DNA of 64,000 nt from Croceicoccus mobilis (GTDB lineage Bacteria; Pseudomonadota; Alphaproteobacteria; Sphingomonadales; Sphingomonadaceae): assembly GCF_001661965.1 (NCBI RefSeq), contig NZ_LYWZ01000002.1, positions 186,001 to 250,000 on the forward strand, read 5' to 3'. Under the pieces are notes generated by a model, which ran no database searches, had not been told where the DNA came from, and was given only the letters and a program-made list of their open reading frames with translations. Below, piece by piece: positions 52,292 through 61,214 of this stretch. The first letter of the stretch is position 1; each line of letters begins with the position of its first letter. Both the position numbers and the translations under genes were made by a program.

Positions 52292-54847
52292 ATGACGCTC
52301 TCGATCGGAACATTGGCCGACCGCGTGCTCACCGGCCTCCTTGGCGATGCCGAACATGGCGAGGCCGCGCGCCCCGCGCTCATGCTCGACATGCTTTCGG
52401 ACTGGCTGCCCTACCGGGTCTTCGACCCCGCATCGCGCCTCTATGTGAACGCGCGTTCGAAAGGTTTTGTCCTTGCCGTCACGCCGCTGATCGGCGCCGA
52501 CGAGCGCACCGGCGAGATATTGGGCGCGTGGTTTTCCGAAGGCCTCCCCGAAGGGGCCTGCGTCCAGATCCTCCACTATGCGAGCCCGCGCATCAGCCGG
52601 ATCGTCGCGCCCTGGTTTGCCCCGCGCTACCTCCAGGGCGGGGTCTACGAAGCGATCGCGCGTCACCGCGCGCGCCGGCTCTACGGCCTTGTCTGGAAAT
52701 CGGGCTCGAGCGATGCCCCCTTCCACGCCCGCCATCACCAGGTCGTGATCTCGGTCGGCGTGCCGTCGAAAAGCCAAGTGCCGAGCGACGAACTCGCGCA
52801 GGCCCGCGACGGGCTGGTCTCGATGCTGAAATCGCTCAATCTCGGCGTCAGCGAAGTGCAGCCCGAAGCGCTGATCGCGCTGGTCGACGATCTCACCTCG
52901 CCGACAACCGCGCCGCAGGACGATGCGCTGGCCTATAACCCGCACGATTCGATCGCGTCGCAAATCCTGCGCCGCGATATCGAATTGACGGTCGAGGACG
53001 ACCGGCTCGTGCTTGCGACCGAGCGCTTCCGCGCGACCGGCGAGGAGCACGACGGCGTGCCCGAAATCGGCACGGTCTATCCCGATGCCTTCGACGTGCG
53101 CCATTACGCGGTGCGCAACATGCCGGCGCGCTGGGCGCCTTGGGAATGCGCGCGGCTTATCGGCGATCTCTTTACCGACAAGCTGCGCTTTCCTTGTCCT
53201 GCTGCGACGATGCTCTGCCTCGTCTATCCTGACCGCCAGGCCGCCGAAGCCAAGGCCGGCTACAAATTCATGCGCACGACCACGCTCGCGGGCTCCAAAA
53301 GCGCGCGCTTCCTCCCCCGCCTCGCCGAACAGTCCGCCGAATGGCAGCATGTCCAGGCGGAGCTCCAGGAAGGCCGGCGGCTCGTCAAAGTCTTCTATGG
53401 GCTCACCAGCTTTTCGCCATTGGGCGAAGGCGACCGGCACGAGCGCGCGATCAAGTCGATCTACAAGGCGGCCGGATGGGATCTTGCCGACGAGCGCTTC
53501 CTGCAGATCCAGGGGCTTGTCGCCGCGCTGCCGCTGACCCTCGCCGATGGCCTTGCCTCCGACATGGCGCGCCTCAAACGCATGCGCACGCTCTTGTCGA
53601 CGACGGCGGCGCATATCGCTCCGATGCAGGGCGAATATTTGGGCGGACCGCTGCCGCATCTTCTGCTCGTCGGACGACGTGGGCAGCCCTTCTACTGGTC
53701 GCCCTTCGAGAACGAGGCGGGCAACCACAATGTCGCGATCTGCGGCAAGTCGGGATCGGGCAAGTCCGTCCTGCTCCAGGAAATGTGCGCGGCGCTGCGC
53801 GGGGCGGGCGCCGAAGTCGTCGTTATCGACGACGGGAGGAGCTTCGAGCACTCGGTCAAATTGCAGGGCGGCCGCTTCGTCGAGTTCACCCTTGCCTCGG
53901 GGTTCTGCCTCAATCCCTTCTCGATGATCGATGCCACTCGCGCCGAAGACGACGAGGATTACCGGCTCGACTGCTTCGCGATGGTCAAGGCCATTATCGG
54001 CCAGATGGCGCGCTACAGCGCGCCGCTCAATGACACCGAACGCGGGCTCATAGACAAGGCGGTGAACGAAGTCTGGTCCGCGCACGGCCCTGCCGCCAGC
54101 GTCACCGCGGTCGGCGAAGCGCTGGCCGCGTCCGACAAGCCCGCCGCGCACGATCTTGCGACCGCGCTCGCGCCCTTCATGCAAGGCGGCACCTATGGCG
54201 CCTTTTTCGAGGGCCAGGCGAGCCTCGAGGCGAACGCACCCTTCATCGTCTACGAGATGAGCGATCTCGCCGCACGCGAGGAGCTGCGCGCGGTCGTGCT
54301 CTCGGCGATCATGTTCATGACCAGCCAGGCGATGACCCGCAGCGACCGGTCGGTGAAGAAACTGCTCTTGATCGACGAAGCCTGGAGCCTGCTGAAAGGC
54401 GGGTCGATGGGCGAGTTCGTCGAGACTTATGCCCGCACCTGCCGCAAGTATGGCGGCGCGCTTGCGACGGCGACCCAGTCCCTCAACGACTACTACAAGT
54501 CCGACGGCGCGACCGCGGCGCTCGAAAACAGCGACTGGATGCTGATCCTACAGCAGAAGAGCGAGACGATCGCCGACTTCAAGGCCTCCAAACGCCTCGA
54601 CATGGACGACCGCTCCGAGACGCTGATCCGCAGCCTGAAGCGCTCGGGCACCGACTATTCCGAAGTCTTCATCAAGGGCCCCGAGACCGAGGCGATCGGT
54701 CGGCTCGTCCTCGATCCCTTTTCGGCGACGCTGTTTTCGAGCTCGCCCGGAACCTTCGCCGCGATCGAACACGAGATCGCGCGCGGCCACCAGCTCGCCG
54801 ATGCCATCGAGCGCATCGCCTTTCCCGAAACGCACACTCCCGATTGA
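52292..54847 (+). CDS. traC: Type IV secretion ATPase TraC
   Basis: An 851-residue VirB4-like ATPase that powers pilus assembly at the inner membrane. The Walker A motif is GKSGSGKSVLLQE (about residue 485) and the Walker B motif LLLIDEAWSLL (about 690). C-terminal QKSETIADFKASKRL is typical of the TraC/VirB4 family. Length is normal. The adjacent gene order traV-traC is the conserved F-type order. Confidence 0.93.
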   Translation: MTLSIGTLADRVLTGLLGDAEHGEAARPALMLDMLSDWLPYRVFDPASRLYVNARSKGFVLAVTPLIGADERTGEILGAWFSEGLPEGACVQILHYASPRISRIVAPWFAPRYLQGGVYEAIARHRARRLYGLVWKSGSSDAPFHARHHQVVISVGVPSKSQVPSDELAQARDGLVSMLKSLNLGVSEVQPEALIALVDDLTSPTTAPQDDALAYNPHDSIASQILRRDIELTVEDDRLVLATERFRATGEEHDGVPEIGTVYPDAFDVRHYAVRNMPARWAPWECARLIGDLFTDKLRFPCPAATMLCLVYPDRQAAEAKAGYKFMRTTTLAGSKSARFLPRLAEQSAEWQHVQAELQEGRRLVKVFYGLTSFSPLGEGDRHERAIKSIYKAAGWDLADERFLQIQGLVAALPLTLADGLASDMARLKRMRTLLSTTAAHIAPMQGEYLGGPLPHLLLVGRRGQPFYWSPFENEAGNHNVAICGKSGSGKSVLLQEMCAALRGAGAEVVVIDDGRSFEHSVKLQGGRFVEFTLASGFCLNPFSMIDATRAEDDEDYRLDCFAMVKAIIGQMARYSAPLNDTERGLIDKAVNEVWSAHGPAASVTAVGEALAASDKPAAHDLATALAPFMQGGTYGAFFEGQASLEANAPFIVYEMSDLAAREELRAVVLSAIMFMTSQAMTRSDRSVKKLLLIDEAWSLLKGGSMGEFVETYARTCRKYGGALATATQSLNDYYKSDGATAALENSDWMLILQQKSETIADFKASKRLDMDDRSETLIRSLKRSGTDYSEVFIKGPETEAIGRLVLDPFSATLFSSSPGTFAAIEHEIARGHQLADAIERIAFPETHTPD

Positions 54848-54863
54848 AGGACCGATTTTTGCC

Positions 54864-55280
54864 ATGAACATGCACATCACCACCCCCGCCGACCGCGCGC
54901 TGGCCGCGTCGCCAACGCGGATTAAAAACCCGAACGCAACCCTGCCGCAGCGTCTCGCGCGCTGGCGCCGGCATGGCGCCGATATTGCCTACCTCAGCCT
55001 CAAGGCTTGCGGCTTTCTCGGCACCTGCTGGCTGATGGCCTTCGGCCTGCCGATCCTCTTTTTCCTCGCAATCTCGGGCGGCAATCTCGATGTGCTGTTC
55101 TGGCAGGTCGACAATCTGGCTTCGCGCTGGATCGCCGCCGACGCGTCGCGCAAGCTCGCACTTTCGCAGACGATTCAAGTCGTGCTGATCTCGAGCACCA
55201 CGCTGATCGCGATGTGGCGGCTTCCGGCGTTCCTCGCCGACGTCACCGGCAATTCCGCCCACCGGGACGATGCACGATGA
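54864..55280 (+). CDS. Small inner-membrane protein of the tra operon, unknown
   Basis: A 138-residue protein. Two hydrophobic segments are visible: about residues 51-70 (GTCWLMAFGLPILFFLAISG) and about 102-118. I do not recognise the family. The start MNMHITTPADRAL at 54864 lies 16 bp after the traC stop; a start inside traC is possible but not needed. Its stop overlaps the trbI start (ATGA), so it belongs to the operon. Confidence 0.6.
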   Translation: MNMHITTPADRALAASPTRIKNPNATLPQRLARWRRHGADIAYLSLKACGFLGTCWLMAFGLPILFFLAISGGNLDVLFWQVDNLASRWIAADASRKLALSQTIQVVLISSTTLIAMWRLPAFLADVTGNSAHRDDAR

Positions 55281-55684
55281 CGACGGGTCTCATCCCATCG
55301 GGTGCGCGCCGGCAGGTCTTCGGCGTCCCGCTCGCCTCGCTCGCACTTGGCGTGCTGCTGCTTGCCGCGCTGCTCTGGAGCGCCTGGACAACGCGCACGC
55401 TGTTGGCGCTGCAAAGCCGCGAGGTCGTGACCGTCGAACTGTCGGGGCTGATCGGCGCTTTCGTCGAGGCCGAAGCGCGGAGCGGCACCGACCCCGAAGC
55501 AAGCCAGCGGCGCGTCGCCGCTTACCTCGAAGCGATCGACGCCTCGGTCGATGCGCTGGGGCGGAATGGCCGCACCGTGCTCGTCGGCGAAGCCGTGCTC
55601 GCGGGCCAGGCGCGCGACATGACGCCGCTCGTGCGCGCCGATGTCGCGCGGCGGATGGAGAACCTCGCCCATGCCGCACGCTGA
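55277..55684 (+). CDS. trbI: Type IV secretion protein TrbI (F-type)
   Basis: A 135-residue protein with one N-terminal membrane helix (about residues 18-36, LASLALGVLLLAALLWSAW) and a periplasmic domain (SREVVTVELSGLIGAFVEAE). This layout and position between traC and traW match F-type TrbI, which affects pilus outgrowth and retraction. Start fixed by ATGA overlap with the upstream gene; in-frame codons upstream lie inside that gene. Confidence 0.75.
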   Translation: MTTGLIPSGARRQVFGVPLASLALGVLLLAALLWSAWTTRTLLALQSREVVTVELSGLIGAFVEAEARSGTDPEASQRRVAAYLEAIDASVDALGRNGRTVLVGEAVLAGQARDMTPLVRADVARRMENLAHAAR

Positions 55685-56219
55685 TCGTCACCTCCCCCGT
55701 CTCCGGCCCCGGCCCCGCGCGCGCCGGATCTGGCCGCGTCTTGCTCTCCTCGCGGGTCTGGGCGCCGCCACATTGGCGCTCACCTCGCTCCATGGCTTTG
55801 CACAGAGCCACGCGCTGATGATCAATGCCAGCCCCTCGCTGCCGCATTGGGCGATCTGGCTGGAGAAGGACGCGGCGCCGACGCGCGGCAGGATCGTGCT
55901 GTTTGCGCCGCCGCCCTCCGACCTACTGACCGCGCATTTCGGGGAAAGGCCGCAGCCTTTCGGCAAGCGCGTGCTGGGCATGCCCGGCGATTTGGTAACG
56001 CGGCAAGGCCGGACCTTCGCTGTGAACGGTGAAATCGTCGCCACGGCCAAGCCGAGAAGCCGCAAGGGCGAAGTCCTCGCCTTGGGGCCGACGGGCACGA
56101 TCCCCGATGGTTGCTACTATGTCGGCACCGACCATCCCGATTCCTTCGACAGCCGTTACGCCGCGATTGGCTGGATTTGTAAGAACCGCATTCTCGGGGT
56201 CGGGAGGCCGATCCTGTGA
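55671..56219 (+). CDS. traF: Conjugal transfer signal peptidase (S26 TraF type)
   Basis: A 182-residue membrane-bound serine peptidase. A membrane helix is at about residues 22-42. The catalytic Ser is in NASPSLPHWAIW and the catalytic Lys in FGKRVLGMPGD, the S26 Lys box; GCYYVGTDHPDSFDSRY is box E. It likely processes or cyclises the pilin or matures another transfer protein. The start MPHADRHLP at 55671 overlaps the trbI end by 14 bp; a start ten codons earlier is possible. It is named after RP4 TraF and is not the thioredoxin-like TraF downstream. Confidence 0.85.
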   Translation: MPHADRHLPRLRPRPRARRIWPRLALLAGLGAATLALTSLHGFAQSHALMINASPSLPHWAIWLEKDAAPTRGRIVLFAPPPSDLLTAHFGERPQPFGKRVLGMPGDLVTRQGRTFAVNGEIVATAKPRSRKGEVLALGPTGTIPDGCYYVGTDHPDSFDSRYAAIGWICKNRILGVGRPIL

Positions 56220-56869
56220 TCCGGTCGTGCCGCCTCGCCCTCGTTCTGCCGTTTGCGCTCGTCGGCCTTGCCGCCACCAGTCCCGCCTCCGCGCGCGACT
56301 ATGGCCAGCAGGGCACGGTCTGGGCCATCGCCGAACCCGACCTGCTTGCGCAGATCCACGCGCGCCTCGCCGCGCTCGAGGCCAGCGGGGAAACCCGCAA
56401 ACTCAATGAACGGCTGAAGCAGCGCACGATCGCCCGCGTCAATCGGCCGAACCCGGTCGCCGGTCTCGCGCGTGCCGAAACGCCACGCAGCTGGCTGTTC
56501 GATCCGACGATTTCTGTCAGCGAGGCCATCACCGACGACAAGGGCCGCGTCGTCATTGCCGCCGGCACCCGCGTCAATCCGCTCGACAGCGTGTCGCTGC
56601 GCCAACCGCTCGTCTTTCTCGATGGCGACGATCCCGAGCAGCTCGCCTGGGCGACAAGGACCTACAGCAACAAGGCGAAATTCATCCTCGTGGCGGGCGC
56701 ACCGCTCGAGCTGATGAAATCCCGCCAGCGCAGGTTCTGGTTCGACCAGGACGGCAAGCTGGTGCACCGCTTCGGCATTCGCGCGGTTCCCGCCGTCGTC
56801 GAACAGCAGGGCCGCCAGCTCCAGATCCGTGAACACTCTCTGCCGCGGAAACGGGATGGCCAGCCATGA
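56216..56869 (+). CDS. traW: Type IV secretion protein TraW
   Basis: A 217-residue periplasmic protein of F-type pilus assembly. The signal peptide ends near SPASAR; the mature start DYGQQGTVWAIAEPDLL is the classic TraW N-terminus. It also shows AGTRVNPLDSVSLRQPLVFL. TraW works with TraU and TrbC at the outer membrane. Overlaps both neighbours by 4 bp. Confidence 0.9.
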   Translation: MIRSCRLALVLPFALVGLAATSPASARDYGQQGTVWAIAEPDLLAQIHARLAALEASGETRKLNERLKQRTIARVNRPNPVAGLARAETPRSWLFDPTISVSEAITDDKGRVVIAAGTRVNPLDSVSLRQPLVFLDGDDPEQLAWATRTYSNKAKFILVAGAPLELMKSRQRRFWFDQDGKLVHRFGIRAVPAVVEQQGRQLQIREHSLPRKRDGQP

Positions 56870-57891
56870 CGTATCGCCCCTGCCCTCTGATCGCTCGGCT
56901 GATGATCGTCATTCTGGCCTGCCTTGCGCTTGCCGCCACGCCGGCGCGCGCCGATGCCGGTCCGGGACGCTGCACCGGCAGTTTCGTGAACCCGATCACC
57001 GATATCTGCTGGTCCTGCCTCTTCCCGATCTCGGTCGGTTCGCTAAAAATCTGGCCATCGAACCGGCCCGATCCCGACAATCCCGATCTGCCCGTATGCC
57101 TCTGCGGTTTGCGCCCCGGCATCGCCATGGGGTTCTGGGAGCCGGTCCGGCTTGCCGATGTGTCGATGAAGCCCTGGTGCTTCGTCAATCTGGGCGGAAT
57201 GAAGCTCGATCCCGGTTTCGACATCGGCTTCAAGACCATGGCCGGGCCGTCGGCGGTGGGCGGCGCGACGCAGTACCATTCGCAGTGGCACGTCCACTGG
57301 TACGCCTATCCGCTGATCTACTGGATGGAGCTCGTCGCCGATTTCCTGTGCCTCGAATCCGGCTCGGTCGACATTCTCTATATCTCCGAGCTCGATCCGC
57401 TCTGGCAGGATTCCGAACTCACCGCGATCATCAATCCGGAGGCAGTGCTCTTCGCCAATCCGCTGGCGCTGGCGGCTTGTGCTGCCGATTGCGTCGAGGC
57501 GACCCGCAAGCTGCCGAGCGACAAGCTGTTCTGGTGCGCGGGATGTCAGGGCTCGATGTATCCGCTGAATGGCAATGTCTCGGCAACGATCGGGCATGTC
57601 CAGGCTTCGCGCCTCGTGCTCTCGCGCTTTGCCTACAAGCTCCACCGCGAACTCGCCGCCTGGGGCACGATGGGCTCGACGGGCCTCTGCGGCAAATATC
57701 TGATGCCGGTGATGCGCAAGCAGCAATACCGCTTCCAGGCCACCAATCCCAATCCCCAGACGAGCGGGCGCTACGCCTGCGCGCCCATCGGCGCCTCGAC
57801 CACCTTCATGTCGGCAGGTCAGGTCTATCCCGCCATCGGCGAGGACATGGGCTACCTCGTCTGGCGCAAGCGGAACTGCTGCGCGCTATGA
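56866..57891 (+). CDS. traU: Type IV secretion protein TraU
   Basis: A 341-residue Cys-rich periplasmic protein needed for DNA transfer and pilus assembly. A signal peptide (ending PARADAG) is followed by CTGSFVNPITDICWSCLFPI, then CLCGLRPGIAMGFWEPVRL and GCQGSMYPLNG, all typical of TraU. Many cysteines suggest dependence on the DsbC-like protein of this operon. Overlaps traW and trbC by 4 bp. Confidence 0.93.
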   Translation: MTYRPCPLIARLMIVILACLALAATPARADAGPGRCTGSFVNPITDICWSCLFPISVGSLKIWPSNRPDPDNPDLPVCLCGLRPGIAMGFWEPVRLADVSMKPWCFVNLGGMKLDPGFDIGFKTMAGPSAVGGATQYHSQWHVHWYAYPLIYWMELVADFLCLESGSVDILYISELDPLWQDSELTAIINPEAVLFANPLALAACAADCVEATRKLPSDKLFWCAGCQGSMYPLNGNVSATIGHVQASRLVLSRFAYKLHRELAAWGTMGSTGLCGKYLMPVMRKQQYRFQATNPNPQTSGRYACAPIGASTTFMSAGQVYPAIGEDMGYLVWRKRNCCAL

Positions 57892-58655
57892 CTAACAAGC
57901 TCTCCCTCGCCATGCTCACCAGCCTCGCGATCACCGCCGGTTTTGCCGCCGCCTCGGCGCAAGTCCACGAACCCGATCTCGATCTCGCCGCGATTCGCGC
58001 CAAGGCCAAGGCGCAGGCGAGCGATGCCGAAGCGCTCGCCGCCGAAGCGCGCCGCCGCGCCGAAGCAGTGACCGAGCAAGCGAAAGCGACCGCGCAAGAC
58101 GGTGCCGACAACGGCGCGCGTTTTACTGCTGCTGCCAAAGTCCTTGCCGGCAAGCCCGATGACGGCCAGGCCTTCGATTTCGACCGGCTGATCGCCGATG
58201 CGGGCGAGATGGCCGAGGCCGAGCTTGCGGGCCAGCCCCGGCTAATTGCCTTTGCCAGCACGTCGATGCCCAAAGCCGCGCTTGCCGCGATGATCGCCGA
58301 TGTCGGTCAGGCCGGCGGGGTGGTCGTGCTGCGCGGATTTCCGCAAGGCAGCGCCAAACGCCTGACCGCCGCGCTCGCGCCCATCGCGCAAGACAGTGCG
58401 CGACTCGAGCATGTCGGCATCGACCCACGCCTATTCCGCGCTTTCGGCGTCGAGGCGGTCCCGACTTACGTCGTTGCCGCGAGCGACTTTGCGCTTTGCG
58501 ACGGGTTCGATTGCACGAGCAATGTCCCGCCGCACGATCGGATGAGCGGCAATGTCACGCTCGCCCATGTCCTTGAGACTTTCGCGCAAGGCAATGGCCC
58601 CGGCGCGCGGATCGCCGCGCATCACCTCGCCCGGCTGAGAGGAGACCGACCATGA
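57888..58655 (+). CDS. trbC: Type IV secretion protein TrbC (F-type)
   Basis: A 255-residue periplasmic protein. Signal peptide about residues 1-25 (ending AASAQ). An Ala/Lys/Glu-rich coiled coil (about 35-75) is followed by the TrbC domain: LIAFASTSMPKAALAAMIAD and VVLRGFPQGS, then GVEAVPTYVV as in thioredoxin folds. I placed the start at 57888, overlapping the traU stop by ATGA; in-frame codons upstream lie inside traU and traW. Confidence 0.87.
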   Translation: MTNKLSLAMLTSLAITAGFAAASAQVHEPDLDLAAIRAKAKAQASDAEALAAEARRRAEAVTEQAKATAQDGADNGARFTAAAKVLAGKPDDGQAFDFDRLIADAGEMAEAELAGQPRLIAFASTSMPKAALAAMIADVGQAGGVVVLRGFPQGSAKRLTAALAPIAQDSARLEHVGIDPRLFRAFGVEAVPTYVVAASDFALCDGFDCTSNVPPHDRMSGNVTLAHVLETFAQGNGPGARIAAHHLARLRGDRP

Positions 58656-60382
58656 TCCGTGCTGGAACCGCTGCCACGCTCGCGCTGGTGCTCATCATCG
58701 CCTCGGGTCTTGGTGCCATCGATGCCGGCATGGCCCAGACCACGACCGACCAGGCGAAAGCCGACGGCAAGGCCTTCGCCGGATCGATTGCTTCCCGAGC
58801 GCAGGAAGCGGCCACGACGACACCCGATCCCTCGCGCATCCCCAATTACGATGCCGATCCTATCGAAAGCGCCTATGGCGACGATCCCGACAGCCTGACA
58901 TCCCGCGCCGCCAGCGCCGCGCCGGCCCACACCGGCTACCGTGTGATACGCGTGTCCATGGAAAGCCGCTCCACATTCGATTCCGCCGACATCGAGGCCG
59001 TGCTCGCGCGCAGCACGACCATCAGTGGGGATCCCTTGTCCTACACGAGCGGCATGTCGGTGACCGGCAGCCAGGGGTCCTGCGTTCCGCTCCCCGGCGG
59101 GACCGCGTCACCGGGGCGCTATTACGCCACCTGCAATGCCGGTTACACCGCGAGTGAGGACCTGCTCACCTGCCCGATTGCCCTGGAAGCGCGGATCGAG
59201 CAGCAGACGCGCTACCAGTATTATTGCGTCGAAGGATCGGGCATAGATCCCACCAGTCCCTATTATTGCGGCAATTTTCCGGCTGACACCTGCACGGTCA
59301 CCCAGTCGATCCCGATCTGCGGCTATTGGTCGGGCTACTACTGGGGCTGCTACTGTACCTTGCGCGTCGACGTGCTCTCGTGCAGCGAAACCGTCCCGCC
59401 GCTCGAGCCCTATGCGACGAGCTTCGAAGACGTGCTCGTCACCACGCGCAACGAGAGCGCCTGCACCGGACTCGACGCCGACGATACCTGCGCCCCCGAG
59501 GTCGAGACCTGCACCGATTCCGATCCGGTGACACGGATCATCGATGGCCAATCGGTCACCAAACCCTGCTGGGCCTGGGAGCGCAGCTACACCTGCAACA
59601 GCTATTCGGCCGCCGAGGATTGCGGCACGCTCGAGACCACGCCCGGCTGCACGCTGGTGCGCGAGGATTGCCTCGCGGGCGAACCCTGCCGGACCTGGGA
59701 GCGCGTCTACGACTGCCCGCTGCCCGACGAAGAAACCGCCACCACCCAGTATATCTGCGACGGGGATGTCTATTGCATCGACGGTTCGTGCGAAACGATC
59801 GAGCGCACCCCCAATGACGAGTTCAAGGACGCGGTCGTGGCCTTGAACGCCATGGACCAGGCCCGACGCGAATTCGATCCGGATACGCTGCGGCTCTTCG
59901 AAGGCACCCGCAACACCTGCTCGTCCAAGGTGTTCGGGGTCCTCAACTGCTGCAAGGGCAAGGGATTTCCGCTGCTGCCGGGATCGCAGCTCCTCGTCTC
60001 GCTGGGCTGCAGCCGCGCGGAAGTGCTGCTCCACGAGCGCGATTCGCAAGGCCTGTGCGCCTATGTCGGAACCTATTGCTCGGACAGTTTCCTCGGCGTC
60101 TGTCTCACCAAGAAGAAGGTCTATTGCTGCTTTGAATCCAAGCTCAGCCGGATCCTTCAGGAACAGGGCCGGGTGCAGCTGAACAAGCCCTGGGACAAGC
60201 CCAAGGACGAGCAATGTAGAGGCTTCACCATCGATGAGTTCGCGCGGCTTGATTTGAGCCGGATGGATTTCTCCGAAGTCTACGCCGAGTTCACCGCCGC
60301 CGCGCGCCTCCCCGACGAGCTCGAGGCGGCGAGCGATATCCAGCAGAAAATCGAGGACTACTATGCCCGTTCCGGCTCCTGA
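58652..60382 (+). CDS. traN: Mating-pair stabilisation protein TraN
   Basis: A 576-residue outer-membrane protein that stabilises contact with the recipient. A signal peptide (ending GMAQT) is followed by a very Cys-rich body of more than 40 cysteines, with repeated patterns such as CWAWERSYTC and CRTWERVYDC. The C-terminal region contains NCCKGKGFPLL and the TraN-typical VYCCFESKLSRILQEQGR. Position between trbC and traF is conserved in F-type systems. The variable centre may set recipient preference. Confidence 0.9.
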   Translation: MIRAGTAATLALVLIIASGLGAIDAGMAQTTTDQAKADGKAFAGSIASRAQEAATTTPDPSRIPNYDADPIESAYGDDPDSLTSRAASAAPAHTGYRVIRVSMESRSTFDSADIEAVLARSTTISGDPLSYTSGMSVTGSQGSCVPLPGGTASPGRYYATCNAGYTASEDLLTCPIALEARIEQQTRYQYYCVEGSGIDPTSPYYCGNFPADTCTVTQSIPICGYWSGYYWGCYCTLRVDVLSCSETVPPLEPYATSFEDVLVTTRNESACTGLDADDTCAPEVETCTDSDPVTRIIDGQSVTKPCWAWERSYTCNSYSAAEDCGTLETTPGCTLVREDCLAGEPCRTWERVYDCPLPDEETATTQYICDGDVYCIDGSCETIERTPNDEFKDAVVALNAMDQARREFDPDTLRLFEGTRNTCSSKVFGVLNCCKGKGFPLLPGSQLLVSLGCSRAEVLLHERDSQGLCAYVGTYCSDSFLGVCLTKKKVYCCFESKLSRILQEQGRVQLNKPWDKPKDEQCRGFTIDEFARLDLSRMDFSEVYAEFTAAARLPDELEAASDIQQKIEDYYARSGS

Positions 60383-61214
60383 CATCTGGCGCCGTCTTGC
60401 CGCCGCCCTGACGCTGCTCGCCGCGATCGTGGTCGCGGCACCCAAGGTTGCCTTGGCCAGTGAAAAGTCGGTCGACGCACCGTTCGTCGCGACCGGCGAC
60501 GGCAGTGACGCCTTCTATTGCGAGGAGCGCCGCCTCGGCTACTGGTTCTACTGCGCCCCACCCGAAGAGACGGAAGATGACACCAACGCTGCCGGTCCGC
60601 CCGCATCAAGCGCCGTCCAAAAACTCGATGCGATCACGGCGGAACTGCGCGAGCTAAAAGCGCGCGCGATCATCGAGCCCACGCCCGCCAATGTCACCGC
60701 CTATATCCGTTTCCAGCGCCGCCAGCTCGACCAGGCCGCGCTCTTCTCCGATGTCTGGCAACGCGCGATCTGGCAGGATCCCGACCTCGACTACACGTTG
60801 CAGCGCCCGGTCTCGACGCTCGGCAAGCGGCAATGGCAGGATGCACGCAAGGCCGAGCGCGATGCCGCCATGCGCTCGCTCTCGGCGCGCTATGGCCTGT
60901 TCTATTTCTTCGCGCAGAGCTGCGGCGCCTGCGAGGTGATGAGCCCGATCGTGCGTTCGGTGACATCGACCTGGAATATCACCGTGCGCGCGATCTCGAC
61001 CGATGGCGGGCCCTCGAAGCAATTTCCCGACTACACCGTCGAGACCAACCAGCGCGCCCGCATGGGCCTCGAACCCAAGGTCACGCCCGCGGTCGTCCTC
61101 TGGGACGCGCAAAACCAGCGCGCCATTCCGATCGGCTACGGCGTGATGAGCGCCGACGAACTCCAGGACCGCATCTACCTCCTCACCAGCAAGGACGCCG
61201 GATATGATTTTTAG
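60363..61214 (+). CDS. traF: Type IV secretion protein TraF (thioredoxin-like)
   Basis: A 283-residue periplasmic protein. A signal peptide is followed by YCEERRLGYWFYCAPPEE (paired Cys) and a C-terminal thioredoxin-like domain with LFYFFAQSCGACEVMSPIV (CGAC). Many F-type TraF proteins lack this Cys pair, so the protein here may be redox-active. It overlaps traN by 20 bp and traH by 11 bp. Pilus-assembly role. Confidence 0.88.
   Translation: MPVPAPDIWRRLAAALTLLAAIVVAAPKVALASEKSVDAPFVATGDGSDAFYCEERRLGYWFYCAPPEETEDDTNAAGPPASSAVQKLDAITAELRELKARAIIEPTPANVTAYIRFQRRQLDQAALFSDVWQRAIWQDPDLDYTLQRPVSTLGKRQWQDARKAERDAAMRSLSARYGLFYFFAQSCGACEVMSPIVRSVTSTWNITVRAISTDGGPSKQFPDYTVETNQRARMGLEPKVTPAVVLWDAQNQRAIPIGYGVMSADELQDRIYLLTSKDAGYDF

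Noticed and set aside
51719-54184. An 821-codon open frame antisense to traV and traC
   Set aside because: It is a shadow of high-GC coding sequence. The plus strand has the Walker motifs, lipobox and conserved gene order, and the antisense protein is Arg/Gly/Asp-rich without any family pattern.
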